From assembly GCF_000633455.1 (NCBI RefSeq), contig NZ_AYMG01000011.1, positions 1 to 64,000 of the forward strand: a stretch of DNA of 64,000 nt. The letters are read 5' to 3'. Below, piece by piece: positions 43,680 through 52,160 of this stretch. A program made the translations under genes and the position numbers. Each line of letters starts with the position of its first letter. Within the stretch, counting starts at the first letter, position 1. The notes under the pieces are model-generated. The model was not told the origin of the DNA and ran no database searches. It worked only from the letters and a program-made list of their open reading frames with translations. The DNA is from Pedobacter jeongneungensis (GTDB taxonomy: Bacteria; Bacteroidota; Bacteroidia; Sphingobacteriales; Sphingobacteriaceae).

Positions 43680-44686
43680 AACTGCCTGCTCGGGCAAGCT
43701 ACCTGATAACGGTTATTTAATAAAATACCCAGTACAATTTCGTGGGTACCATTATTTACCGAGCGTAAACCTGAAGTATTTACATCATACGAATAACTCA
43801 GGTTTACCAAAGAGGCTACGTTAAATCCTGCCAAAAGTGAGAAAGAATCATTGTTCCTGAAACTGGTTCCTACCCAGAATTTATCTTTATAGGCAAATTT
43901 CAGGTTGGCATCAAATGCGGCAGGGGCATTGGCCCAATAGGTAACCAGTGCTGACGGAATCATGGCAATATCTTCATCCAGGAATATTTTATAACCCGCA
44001 GTACCATAAAAAGTAGCTGCCTGGTAAGCATCAATCCTGATTTTATTGCCCACAACGCTGCTTTTATTTCCGATAAGCTGCTTCGCTGAAATACCTGCAA
44101 AAAACCTCGGACTGTACAACCAAACACCAGCGCCAACATCAGGCCTGATTTTGTTATTATAATCGGCAGAGAACAACGGGTCACCTGATTCATCAGCAAC
44201 AATTCCACGTACATCAACATTGATCGATTTAAAACCACCCGATAAACCCAGCGATAAATTAATTTCGTTGGTAAGGCCAAGGTGATAAGCATAGGTTACG
44301 CTCACGTTGGTTTGTCTGATCAAACCTGCTTTATCTGTCATCGCTACCAAACCTATGCCATGGTGCGGTTCAGCAGCCGTATAGTTATTCACATAACTCC
44401 TGCTCATCGGATTTTCTCCATTCCCCGCAAAAGAATTTACATTGCTGCGTACAAAATCTTCACCAATAGCGGTGCTTAAAGAAAGATACTGTGTGCTTGG
44501 CGAACCTTCTAAGCCACTCCATTGTTTACGCAGACCAATTTTTAAATCGGTATAGTTGTCAATACCCGATAAAGCAGGGTTTAGCAGGATATTATTGAAA
44601 ATATATTGGGTACTCCGTGGAATTTCCTGTCCATAGCCAGAAAAAAACAGACAAGTGAACACAGAGAGCGCGTAAAAAAATTTCAT
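43676..44686 (-). CDS. PorP/SprF-family type IX secretion membrane protein
   Basis: A 336-residue outer-membrane protein with a signal peptide (to about residue 19) and the family start QEIPRSTQYIFNNILLNPALSG. Beta strands with alternating aromatics follow. PorP/SprF proteins are needed to display type B cargo such as SprB, so its partner is very likely the convergent surface protein. The two genes share a TTAA stop overlap. The convergent order is less usual than the co-directional cargo-sprF arrangement. Confidence 0.9.
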   Translation of the reverse strand: MKFFYALSVFTCLFFSGYGQEIPRSTQYIFNNILLNPALSGIDNYTDLKIGLRKQWSGLEGSPSTQYLSLSTAIGEDFVRSNVNSFAGNGENPMSRSYVNNYTAAEPHHGIGLVAMTDKAGLIRQTNVSVTYAYHLGLTNEINLSLGLSGGFKSINVDVRGIVADESGDPLFSADYNNKIRPDVGAGVWLYSPRFFAGISAKQLIGNKSSVVGNKIRIDAYQAATFYGTAGYKIFLDEDIAMIPSALVTYWANAPAAFDANLKFAYKDKFWVGTSFRNNDSFSLLAGFNVASLVNLSYSYDVNTSGLRSVNNGTHEIVLGILLNNRYQVACPSRQF

Positions 44687-44981
44687 TTAAACCGGGATGT
44701 GCGTTAACCAACTGATAATAAAAGCTTATCAATCCAGCTGCTAAGATAATAAGTTGTAATCAATTATAAAGTATTAATATTTTCATCCCGACTTGGGCAT
44801 TTTAGTACCCGCATCTACTTTCTTCATGTTAAACTACTGCATTTCAGTTTTATTTTTATTACAGATGAAAATTCTTCATATTTTTTATCCCAAAAACGGC
44901 CAGTTCTTTTGATGTAACCCCAAAATATTGTAAGTTTAAAGTTTTTTAAGCGCTTAGCTTACAAAAATTTTATATCCATCA
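44687..44981. other. Divergent intergenic region, nothing recognised
   Basis: A 295-base A+T-rich spacer between the porP/sprF-like gene and the SNF2 gene. It must contain both promoters, but no clear TAnnTTTG box, palindrome or repeat was found. Confidence 0.4.
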
Positions 44982-47873
44982 ATGTTACGTGTCGATAGTT
45001 CTAAAGCCTGTAAAGTGGTGTACTCTTTGTGCAAACATGAGTACCTGGGCTATTTAATTGAACCCCACGTTGTTCAACTTAATCCTCAGGGCGATTTTTC
45101 TTTTACCTACCAGCGAATTTTCACCCATACGGCCGAAGAGTTTAATGCCTGCTTAAGTGAAATCGATTATAAACTGATTAAAATTTTAGATGATATTGAA
45201 CAGGACTCGCTGATTAAAAAGTATTATAAGAAATTAATCAGGCCCACCGAGTTTTTCACCAAAATTTTCGACGATAAGTTTTACGAAAATGTGCGCCCGA
45301 AAATTGAAAAGAAACTCGCCGAAGCTTTAGAAATTTTGAAGGTTAAAAACGAGCTCTATGTAATGGATAAAGATGGCTGGCCCGTTGAACGTAAGATCGA
45401 ACTTGCGGATGAACCTGCGTCTATTCTTTTCCATTTCCGCAGAAATGAAACCGAAACCCGTTATTTCCCGACCATTAAATACCAGAACCTGCGCATCGAG
45501 TTTATGTTTAAGGAAGCGCAGATCATTAGCAACAAACCAGCCTGGTTATTGTTAAATGACGTATTGTACTTTTTTGATCAGGATATTGAAGGAAAAAAAC
45601 TACAGCCTTTTTTAAACAAGCGTTTTATTGCCATACCCAAAACAACCGAGGCGACTTACTTTGAAAAATTTGTAGCGCCCCTAATCGAGAAACACCATGT
45701 TTATGCAGAGGGTTTCGAAATCAAGACGGAACAGTTCGAAGCTACGCCTGTAATTAAGGTTCTATATGTGGATGTTGGCCTTTCGCAGATCCAGTTATAT
45801 TTTAAATATGGAGAATATACTTTCCCTGTTGAAAATGCACATAAAGTAACCGTCCGTTTAGAAAAAACGGCTGATAATTATATTTTTCACCGGATAAAAC
45901 GTTCGGCAGATTGGGAAAAAAAACAGTTTAACCTGTTATTATCATTAGGGCTAAAAAAAACAAGTTCTTTATTCAGCAATCTGGAAGTAAGTGCTGCTGA
46001 TGAAAACCCAAGTTATGCAGCCATTAACTGGATAAATGAACATATTGAACTTCTTGAAGCATCAGGTTTTGAGATTGAACAAGCCACCGGACAGAAAAAA
46101 TTTGTATTTGGCGCCAGTAAAATCGATCTTGAAGTTAAAGAAGGAAATGATTGGTTCGACATTCATGCTGTGGTATGGTTCGGCAAATACCAGATCCCTT
46201 TCCTATCCTTAAAACAGCATATTTTACATAAAAAGCGTGAGTTTTTATTACCCGATGGAGAAGTGGCCATTATCCCTGATAAATGGTTTACCCAATATGG
46301 CAGTTTGTTCAGTTTGGCAGAAGCAGGGCAAACGCTAAAATTAAAAAAACACCACATCGGTTTAATTAACGATCTGGCAGAAGATAGTTTGGCAAATGTT
46401 ACGCTCGAACGTAAACTTCAGCGCCTGTCTGATTTTGAAGATATTGCTGATACACAAATGCCTGTGCATTTTAAAGGCAGTTTGCGCGATTACCAAAAAG
46501 CGGGCTATAACTGGTTCAGCTTTTTACGCGAATATAATTTTGGCGGTTGTTTAGCCGATGATATGGGTTTGGGTAAAACCATCCAGACCCTGGCCATGTT
46601 GCAAAAAGTGAAGGAAGATGACCAGTTGCTCGAAACGCAGACTACATCGCTGATCATCATGCCTACCTCGCTAATTTATAACTGGTTAACAGAGGCAAAA
46701 AAGTTTACACCAAAACTTAAAATATTAGCGCACACAGGTACCAATCGCAATAAAGATGTAGCAAATTTTGCCAATTACGATATCATCATTACTACTTATG
46801 GCGTAACCAGGGTAGATGTAGATGAGCTGAAAAACTTCTATTTCAATTATATTATTCTCGACGAAAGTCAGAACATTAAAAACCCTGCATCCAAATCATT
46901 CAAAGCTGTTAGAAGCTTAAAATCGAAACACAAACTGATTTTGAGTGGTACACCGGTTGAGAATTCGGTAAGTGACTTATGGTCGCAGTTAACTTTCTTA
47001 AATCCGGGTTTATTAGGTACGCAGGCATTTTTCTACGAGGAATATGTGCAGGCGATCGAAAAGAAAAAGGACGAAGAAAAAGCACGTAAACTGCAATCGA
47101 TCATCAAACCTTTTGTACTCCGCAGAACAAAAGAACAAGTGGCCGCAGAATTACCGCCTAAAACGGAACAGGTAATTTATTGCGACATGAGCGAAGATCA
47201 GGCCGCATATTACGAAAAAACAAAATCTGCATACCGCAACGATCTTCTACAAAGCATGGATGATGGCACTTTTGCACAGAAACAGGTTCAGCTTTTACAG
47301 GGATTAACCGCTTTACGTCAGTTGGCCAATCACCCCGTAATGATTGATGGGACCTATATTTCTGATTCGGGCAAATTTGAAAATGTAATCCACACTTTAG
47401 ATAATGTGCTTAAAGGCGGACATAAGGTTTTAGTATTTTCGCAGTTTGTAAAACACCTGGATATCTTTAAAAAACACTTTGAGGCAGAAAATATTCCATT
47501 TGCTTATTTGGATGGTTCTACCCGTAACCGTGGCGAAATTGTTTCCGAATTTCAGCAGAATACCGATTTAAAGGTTTTTCTGATCTCGATAAAAGCAGGG
47601 GGTGTGGGTTTAAACCTTACACAAGCTGATTATGTTTTTATCCTCGATCCATGGTGGAATCCTGCGGTAGAGCAACAGGCCATTGATAGGACACACCGTA
47701 TCGGTCAGGATAAAAAGGTATTTATCTACAAATTCATCGCAAAAGATACGGTTGAAGAAAAAATTCTTGCTTTACAGAACAGGAAAAAATCTTTAGCCAA
47801 TTCTTTGATCACCACAGAAGAAAGTTTCTTTAAATCCCTGAGCAAAGAGGATATTAGGGATATATTGAATTAA
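44982..47873 (+). CDS. SNF2/RapA-type DEAD-box DNA translocase
   Basis: A 963-residue protein. The N-terminal about 490 residues are a poorly conserved bacterial SNF2-associated region. The helicase core begins at about 495 (LRDYQKAGYNWFSFL). Walker A DDMGLGKT is near 526, motif II LDESQNIKN near 626, SGTPVENS near 650, and the second lobe ends with AGGVGLNLTQAD and QAIDRTHRIGQ (about 900). Bacterial relatives use ATP to move along double-stranded DNA, possibly displacing RNA polymerase. No methyltransferase or nuclease is adjacent, so a defence role is not supported. Confidence 0.92.
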   Translation: MLRVDSSKACKVVYSLCKHEYLGYLIEPHVVQLNPQGDFSFTYQRIFTHTAEEFNACLSEIDYKLIKILDDIEQDSLIKKYYKKLIRPTEFFTKIFDDKFYENVRPKIEKKLAEALEILKVKNELYVMDKDGWPVERKIELADEPASILFHFRRNETETRYFPTIKYQNLRIEFMFKEAQIISNKPAWLLLNDVLYFFDQDIEGKKLQPFLNKRFIAIPKTTEATYFEKFVAPLIEKHHVYAEGFEIKTEQFEATPVIKVLYVDVGLSQIQLYFKYGEYTFPVENAHKVTVRLEKTADNYIFHRIKRSADWEKKQFNLLLSLGLKKTSSLFSNLEVSAADENPSYAAINWINEHIELLEASGFEIEQATGQKKFVFGASKIDLEVKEGNDWFDIHAVVWFGKYQIPFLSLKQHILHKKREFLLPDGEVAIIPDKWFTQYGSLFSLAEAGQTLKLKKHHIGLINDLAEDSLANVTLERKLQRLSDFEDIADTQMPVHFKGSLRDYQKAGYNWFSFLREYNFGGCLADDMGLGKTIQTLAMLQKVKEDDQLLETQTTSLIIMPTSLIYNWLTEAKKFTPKLKILAHTGTNRNKDVANFANYDIIITTYGVTRVDVDELKNFYFNYIILDESQNIKNPASKSFKAVRSLKSKHKLILSGTPVENSVSDLWSQLTFLNPGLLGTQAFFYEEYVQAIEKKKDEEKARKLQSIIKPFVLRRTKEQVAAELPPKTEQVIYCDMSEDQAAYYEKTKSAYRNDLLQSMDDGTFAQKQVQLLQGLTALRQLANHPVMIDGTYISDSGKFENVIHTLDNVLKGGHKVLVFSQFVKHLDIFKKHFEAENIPFAYLDGSTRNRGEIVSEFQQNTDLKVFLISIKAGGVGLNLTQADYVFILDPWWNPAVEQQAIDRTHRIGQDKKVFIYKFIAKDTVEEKILALQNRKKSLANSLITTEESFFKSLSKEDIRDILN

Positions 47874-47875
47874 CA

Positions 47876-48020
47876 TTTGCCACGGAGACGCTGAAATCAC
47901 GAAATACATTTCACGATGATCACACTGAGCGAAGTCCAAGAATTAGCTTGAATAATTTTCAATCTGCTAACGGACCATTCTATTTATTTTTTGCCACGGA
48001 GGCACGGAAAACACGGAGTA
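47876..48020. repeat. CCACGGA-type dispersed repeats upstream of the GxxExxY gene
   Basis: Two diverged copies: GCCACGGAGACGCTGAAATC at about 47879-47898 and GCCACGGAGGCACGGAAAAC at about 47993-48012. A CACTGAGCGAAGTCC fragment of the CTTCG/CTCAGG family lies between. They relate to the CCGTGTTTC elements in opposite orientation. Confidence 0.7.
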
Positions 48021-48115
48021 TATTTCGCGATATTTTATTGTTTCAGTATATTGCCGTATCATTATTAATAAATACATCCCAAGTTAATTGAGTTAAACCT
48101 TCTAAAACTCTTGGT

Positions 48116-48502
48116 ATGGATATTCGACAATCAGACTTCCCACTTAAAAACGAAACAGATCTAATTATTAGTACGGCTATCGAAGTCCATAATCATTTAG
48201 GCTGTGGATTCTTAGAGGTTGTTTATAAAGATGCATTTTGTATTGAGTTAGAACAAAGGGAATATTTTTATGAAAGGGAAAAATTATATCAGCTTTATTA
48301 TAAAGACATTCTCTTGCCGCACCATTTCTATGCTGACTTTATTATATTCGATTCTGTAATATTAGAAATTAAATCTAAAAGTTCAATCGCCAGCGCAGAT
48401 ATAGCACAAACCCTAAACTATCTTCGATGTTCAGGTTGCAAAGTTGGCCTTATTTTAAATTTCGGAAATCAAAGCCTTGACATTAAACGTGTTGTTTTAT
48501 AA
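48116..48502 (+). CDS. GxxExxY protein (PDDEXK-like nuclease superfamily)
   Basis: A 128-residue paralogue of the protein at 18801-19208. The family motif reads GFLEVVY (about 37-43), and the nuclease-like core is ADFIIFD followed by ILEIKSKSS (E-x-K). Identity between the two is modest, so they are not a recent duplication. It stands alone between CCACGGA repeats on both sides. The function of the family is unknown; a nuclease-like role is plausible only from the fold. Confidence 0.85.
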   Translation: MDIRQSDFPLKNETDLIISTAIEVHNHLGCGFLEVVYKDAFCIELEQREYFYEREKLYQLYYKDILLPHHFYADFIIFDSVILEIKSKSSIASADIAQTLNYLRCSGCKVGLILNFGNQSLDIKRVVL

Positions 48503-48519
48503 AATCCGATAATATCTCC

Positions 48520-48572
48520 GTGTCAATCCGTGCATCCGTGGCTAAAAGCAATTCTGTGCATCTGTGGTAATT
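48520..48572. repeat. CCGTGTC/CCGTGGC dispersed repeat
   Basis: TCCGTGTCAATCCGTGCATC and CCGTGGCTAAAAG, then a weaker CTGTGCATCTGTGGTAAT, just after the GxxExxY gene. It is the inverted counterpart of the repeats upstream of that gene. Confidence 0.7.
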
Positions 48573-48637
48573 TAAATTTCTTTTCAAAACTCATTCCCTC
48601 CTTACTTGTTATACAGTAGTACATAAATTCTACCATC

Positions 48638-48955
48638 ATGACAAATCAAGATTTCAATACCGCAGTAAATAATGTAAAAGAAGCCTGGAAATATCCGGAG
48701 TTATTCGAAAATGTTTCAAAATCAGAGCGTTGGTTATCAGGCGCAGCGGGTACTTATTTATTATTTAAAGGCATTACCAGCATTTTTTCTCATCCGGTAA
48801 TCGGTTTAACCGGGGCTGCTATTGGCGCAGGTTTATTGTATCGCGGGATCACTGGTTATTGCCCATTGCGCGATTTAGCCGAGCAACGCAAAGAAGATAT
48901 TGCCCCTGATGAAGTGATTATAAGTGAAACCTATGTTGTTGACGATTTGGGGTAA
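48638..48955 (+). CDS. Small membrane protein, YgaP-like (DUF2892 type)
   Basis: A 105-residue protein with two hydrophobic segments (about 35-50 and 57-75) and the terminal motif GITGYCPLRDL, typical of the DUF2892/YgaP membrane domain. There is no rhodanese domain. A signal peptide is absent. It lies between the GxxExxY gene and the DUF1080 gene with its own spacers. Function unknown. Confidence 0.72.
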   Translation: MTNQDFNTAVNNVKEAWKYPELFENVSKSERWLSGAAGTYLLFKGITSIFSHPVIGLTGAAIGAGLLYRGITGYCPLRDLAEQRKEDIAPDEVIISETYVVDDLG

Positions 48956-49020
48956 AATTTTAAATACGAAATTTCCATTTCTTAATAAACTGGTTAACTT
49001 TAAAAAGTTAAACCACAATT

Positions 49021-49803
49021 ATGAACAAGTACACACTATTATTTATTCCTGTTTTATTCGCAGGGCAAGCTATGGCACAAGATAAAAAACCAGATCCTGC
49101 CAAAGACCCAAAAACAACCGAGGTTTGGGAACCTGTTCCCAAAATCGTTACGCCAGGCAAATTACCTCAGGATGCACCTTCTGATGCGATCGTCCTTTTT
49201 AATGGCCGTAATTTAGACGCGTGGCATTCAGTTAAAGATCCATCTAAACCAGCAGCATGGACAATCGATGATGGTTTTTTTACCGTAAAAAAAGGTACAG
49301 GAAATATCGAAACCAATAAAAAATTTACCGATTACCAATTGCACATGGAATGGAAAATCCCTGAAAATATTTCGGGCGAAGGTCAGGCACGCGGTAATAG
49401 TGGGGTATTTTTAGCTTCAACCGGCGGTGGTGATGATGGTTATGAAATCCAGATTATGGATGCGTATAACAATAAAACTTACGTTAATGGCCAAACTGGT
49501 AGTGTTTATAAACAAGCTATTCCATTAGCAAACGCGAATAAAAAACCGGGCGAATGGCAGTATTACGATATCATATGGAATGCACCACGTTTTAACGAAG
49601 ATGGTACGTTACAAAAACCAGCAAGTGTTACCTTGTTTTTAAATGGCGTGCTTTTGCAAAATGGATATGTATTAAAAGGTGAAACCCGTTATATTGGTGC
49701 TCCTGAATACAAAAAGCATGGTCCCGCTTCGATTAAATTACAAGATCACGGCGATCCAAGTCCAGCCATTAGCTTTAGAAACATTTGGGTAAGAGAATTA
49801 TAA
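49021..49803 (+). CDS. Secreted DUF1080 (3-keto-disaccharide hydrolase-like) protein
   Basis: A 260-residue protein with a signal peptide (MNKYTLLFIPVLFAGQAMAQ) and a DUF1080 jelly-roll domain: AIVLFNGRNLDAWHSV, FTDYQLHMEWKIPE, NSGVFLAST, YEIQIMDAYNN, and the C-terminal IKLQDHGDPSPAISFRNIWV. The family includes 3-keto-glucoside hydrolases and many uncharacterised carbohydrate-binding or -cleaving proteins. It is a single gene followed by a terminator. A sugar-related periplasmic role is likely; exact activity is unknown. Confidence 0.88.
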   Translation: MNKYTLLFIPVLFAGQAMAQDKKPDPAKDPKTTEVWEPVPKIVTPGKLPQDAPSDAIVLFNGRNLDAWHSVKDPSKPAAWTIDDGFFTVKKGTGNIETNKKFTDYQLHMEWKIPENISGEGQARGNSGVFLASTGGGDDGYEIQIMDAYNNKTYVNGQTGSVYKQAIPLANANKKPGEWQYYDIIWNAPRFNEDGTLQKPASVTLFLNGVLLQNGYVLKGETRYIGAPEYKKHGPASIKLQDHGDPSPAISFRNIWVREL

Positions 49804-49826
49804 TTTCAACAAAATAACAATAAGGA

Positions 49827-49857
49827 ACCTGCAGGCCAAAAGCTTGCAGGTTTTGTT
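49827..49857 (+). terminator. Intrinsic terminator of the DUF1080 gene
   Basis: The arms AACCTGCAGGC and GCTTGCAGGTT pair around a CAAAA loop with one G-T wobble, followed by TTTGTTTTAT. Confidence 0.82.
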
Positions 49858-49908
49858 TTATAAAATAATTTGACTGATAATTGTAGTTAACTCAAACGCT
49901 TTTAAAAA

Positions 49909-50490
49909 ATGAAAAAAAATTTGCTCTCTTTGATTACCATATTGCTTTTATTTTCCTGCAAACCTTCAGAAAAAGATTTAACTCAAATTGTAATAAAAAA
50001 GGCAGATGACGGCTTTATTGATCTGATGTTAAACATTGTAAGTAAAAAAGAAACGGATTCTACTGTAATTTTTAAAGCACAAGGGCTCGATCATACCGAT
50101 ACTGTTGGTCTCGAAATTTCATTGAAAAAGAATATTAAAGCTGGCATCGTAAATGGAGAAATGAAAAACACTTTTCTAGCCAATGGGATTTCATTCCAAT
50201 CGATTGGTAAAGAGAGTGACAGACTTGTAATTGCTCTTACAAAGCTCTATAATTTGAAATCAAAAAATAAAATGCGCACAGATAAGATGACTTTTGAGGT
50301 AGCAAACCTAAATGAAACAGACGTAGATTATAATTCCGGGCAATATCGATTTAAAGCATTTCTACCAACAGATGATGATATTCCTGAACTTTTTGTAAAT
50401 TTTGACTTTACCAATAAACTTATAGCTTTAAACGAAAAAGATCCCGAATACAGAACTGGTGTAATTAGTTATCTAACGAAAAAACAATAA
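49909..50490 (+). CDS. Putative lipoprotein of unknown function
   Basis: A 193-residue protein with a lipoprotein signal ending at LLFSC (Cys at residue 17). The rest is mixed alpha/beta without a motif I recognise. Its stop shares one base with the start of the TMEM175-like gene (TAATG), so the two are probably co-translated, suggesting an envelope partner for the channel. That link is inference. Confidence 0.75.
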   Translation: MKKNLLSLITILLLFSCKPSEKDLTQIVIKKADDGFIDLMLNIVSKKETDSTVIFKAQGLDHTDTVGLEISLKKNIKAGIVNGEMKNTFLANGISFQSIGKESDRLVIALTKLYNLKSKNKMRTDKMTFEVANLNETDVDYNSGQYRFKAFLPTDDDIPELFVNFDFTNKLIALNEKDPEYRTGVISYLTKKQ

Positions 50491-51092
50491 TGAACAAAGG
50501 CAGATTAGAAGCATTTAGCGATGGTGTAATTGCAATCATCATCACCATTATGGTTTTGGAGATTAAAGTGCCTGAACATGGCGAAACTTTAGCAACCTTA
50601 AAACCATTGATCCCTAAATTTATCAGCTACATCCTCAGTTTCATTTATGTAGGCATTTATTGGAATAACCACCATCATTTATTGCATGCCGTTAAAAAAG
50701 TAAATGGATCAATGCTTTGGGCAAACCTTAATTTCCTGTTCTGGCTCTCATTATTTCCTGTTGCTGCTGGATGGATGGGCGAGCATCATTTTGCCCTGTG
50801 GCCGGTTATCGTTTATGGAGCAGTGTTGCTTATGGCGGCCATTTCTTATACTTTACTGGTTATCGTGATCAAAAGAACCGAAGGCCAGCATTCTTTAGTG
50901 GTGCATGCCATTGGCAATGATGCTAAGGGAAAATTTTCCCTCCTTTTTTATATTGGTGGTGTCGCCCTTAGCTTTATCAACCCCTGGATCGGTGTTGCAC
51001 TTTATTTCCTGGTGGCCTGTATCTGGTTTATCCCCGATAGAAGAATTGAAAACGCCATGCGCGAGCAGGGTTTAATTGATGATAATAAGTGA
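50490..51092 (+). CDS. TMEM175/DUF1211-family ion channel
   Basis: A 200-residue integral membrane protein with six predicted helices. The family signature R-x3-FSDG-x2-AI-x2-T is complete near the N-terminus (RLEAFSDGVIAIIITIMVLE), followed by NHHHLL in helix 2. Bacterial members form tetrameric potassium-permeable channels. It is coupled to the lipoprotein gene directly upstream. Confidence 0.88.
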   Translation: MNKGRLEAFSDGVIAIIITIMVLEIKVPEHGETLATLKPLIPKFISYILSFIYVGIYWNNHHHLLHAVKKVNGSMLWANLNFLFWLSLFPVAAGWMGEHHFALWPVIVYGAVLLMAAISYTLLVIVIKRTEGQHSLVVHAIGNDAKGKFSLLFYIGGVALSFINPWIGVALYFLVACIWFIPDRRIENAMREQGLIDDNK

Positions 51093-51335
51093 GAAATATC
51101 CTTTGCTTTTTATCTGAAAATGAACATGCAGTAATACTTCTGAAACAGCAGCCCCGTTATCCGCTACTTCCGATGAAACCTGTGAAACAAGCAAGCATAC
51201 CAAAAAAAATAATGAGAACAATGCTTAAATCGGAACCGCTACTACCGGGTTTATTAAACACAGGTTAGTATTAAAACCATCCAAAATTAATTTCTTTTGG
51301 CGTTAGCCGGGAATAGCAACGCAGGCATAGCCCTT

Positions 51336-51399
51336 TAGCCCCGATTGAAGTGAGCATCCCGATTCTGCATCGGGATAAAACGTAAAGCGGGAAGAAACC
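51336..51399 (+). other. Structured noncoding element of a dispersed Bacteroidota type
   Basis: The sequence AGCCCCGATTGAAGTGAGC is followed by a perfect 8-bp hairpin ATCCCGAT-TCTGC-ATCGGGAT (51356-51376), then AAAACGTAAAGCGGGAAGAA. CCCG near the start can pair with CGGG near the end (51388-51391), giving a closed two-stem form. From memory, similar AGCCCCGATnGAAG...GCGGGAAnA elements recur in Flavobacterium-like genomes; I cannot verify this here. The rest of the 51093-51454 spacer shows no gene. Confidence 0.55.
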
Positions 51400-51454
51400 T
51401 AAATAGTAGCAAACTGCGCTTCAAATAAAATAACAAACTAAAAGCGTGTTGGTA

Positions 51455-52087
51455 TTAATGGGCCTGTAGCGTTTCCATGTACAATTCACGATCAATCATT
51501 TCTGCACCCAAACTCATCAAATGATCGTTTGGCAACTGACAGTCGATTAAATCGATATTCATTTTACTTAAAAAAATAAGCGCGGCTTTAGATGCATTGC
51601 TCACATGACTAAACATGCTTTCGCCACAAAACACTCGATTAACCTTTAATCCATACAAGCCGCCCACAAGCTTATCTTCCAGCCAAACTTCCACACTGTG
51701 TGCATAACCCTGCAGATGAAGGTTGATGTAAGCCTGTTGCATTTCGTTGGTAATCCAGGTTCCATCCTGCCCTTTTCTTTCCGTGGTGGCGCAGTTAAGG
51801 ATCACTTCAGCAAAAGCCTGGTTAAAAGTAATTTTAAAAACCTCTTGTTTTAAAATTTTTTGCATGCTTTTGCTGATCTTGATTTGATCAGGATAAATTA
51901 CACATCGCTCATGTGGTGAATACCACAAAATGGGTTCGCCTTCGCTAAACCATGGAAATATGCCGTTAGAGTAGGCAATCAACAGCCTTTCTATGCTCAA
52001 ATCTCCCCCAATAGCCAATAAACCATCCTCCTCTGCCAAAGCTGGATCAGGGAAACCGGGGTCATCATCTAAGAGTTGAAAAAACAT
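51455..52087 (-). CDS. aat: Leucyl/phenylalanyl-tRNA--protein transferase
   Basis: The ATG at 52087 is used instead of a TTG at 52111. The 210-residue enzyme adds Leu or Phe to N-terminal Arg/Lys of proteins, marking them for ClpAP in the N-end rule pathway. Family motifs are FPDPALAEEDGLLAIGGDLS, AYSNGIFPWF, WYSPHERCVI, GTWITNEM, GGLYGLKVNRVFCGESMF and DCQLPNDHLMSLGA. Length is normal. It is divergent from the DUF1800 gene. Confidence 0.95.
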   Translation of the reverse strand: MFFQLLDDDPGFPDPALAEEDGLLAIGGDLSIERLLIAYSNGIFPWFSEGEPILWYSPHERCVIYPDQIKISKSMQKILKQEVFKITFNQAFAEVILNCATTERKGQDGTWITNEMQQAYINLHLQGYAHSVEVWLEDKLVGGLYGLKVNRVFCGESMFSHVSNASKAALIFLSKMNIDLIDCQLPNDHLMSLGAEMIDRELYMETLQAH

Positions 52088-52160
52088 AGGCGAAAATAAG
52101 AAAGAAAACAAAGATTAAACCCTTGCGTTTTAAATAAGTCATACTGTTAAATTGTCCATT

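Noticed and set aside
44982..47873. SNF2 protein as part of a defence island (DISARM or similar).
   Set aside because: No methyltransferase, nuclease, DUF1998 or phospholipase D gene is adjacent. The neighbours are ordinary or repeat-flanked genes.
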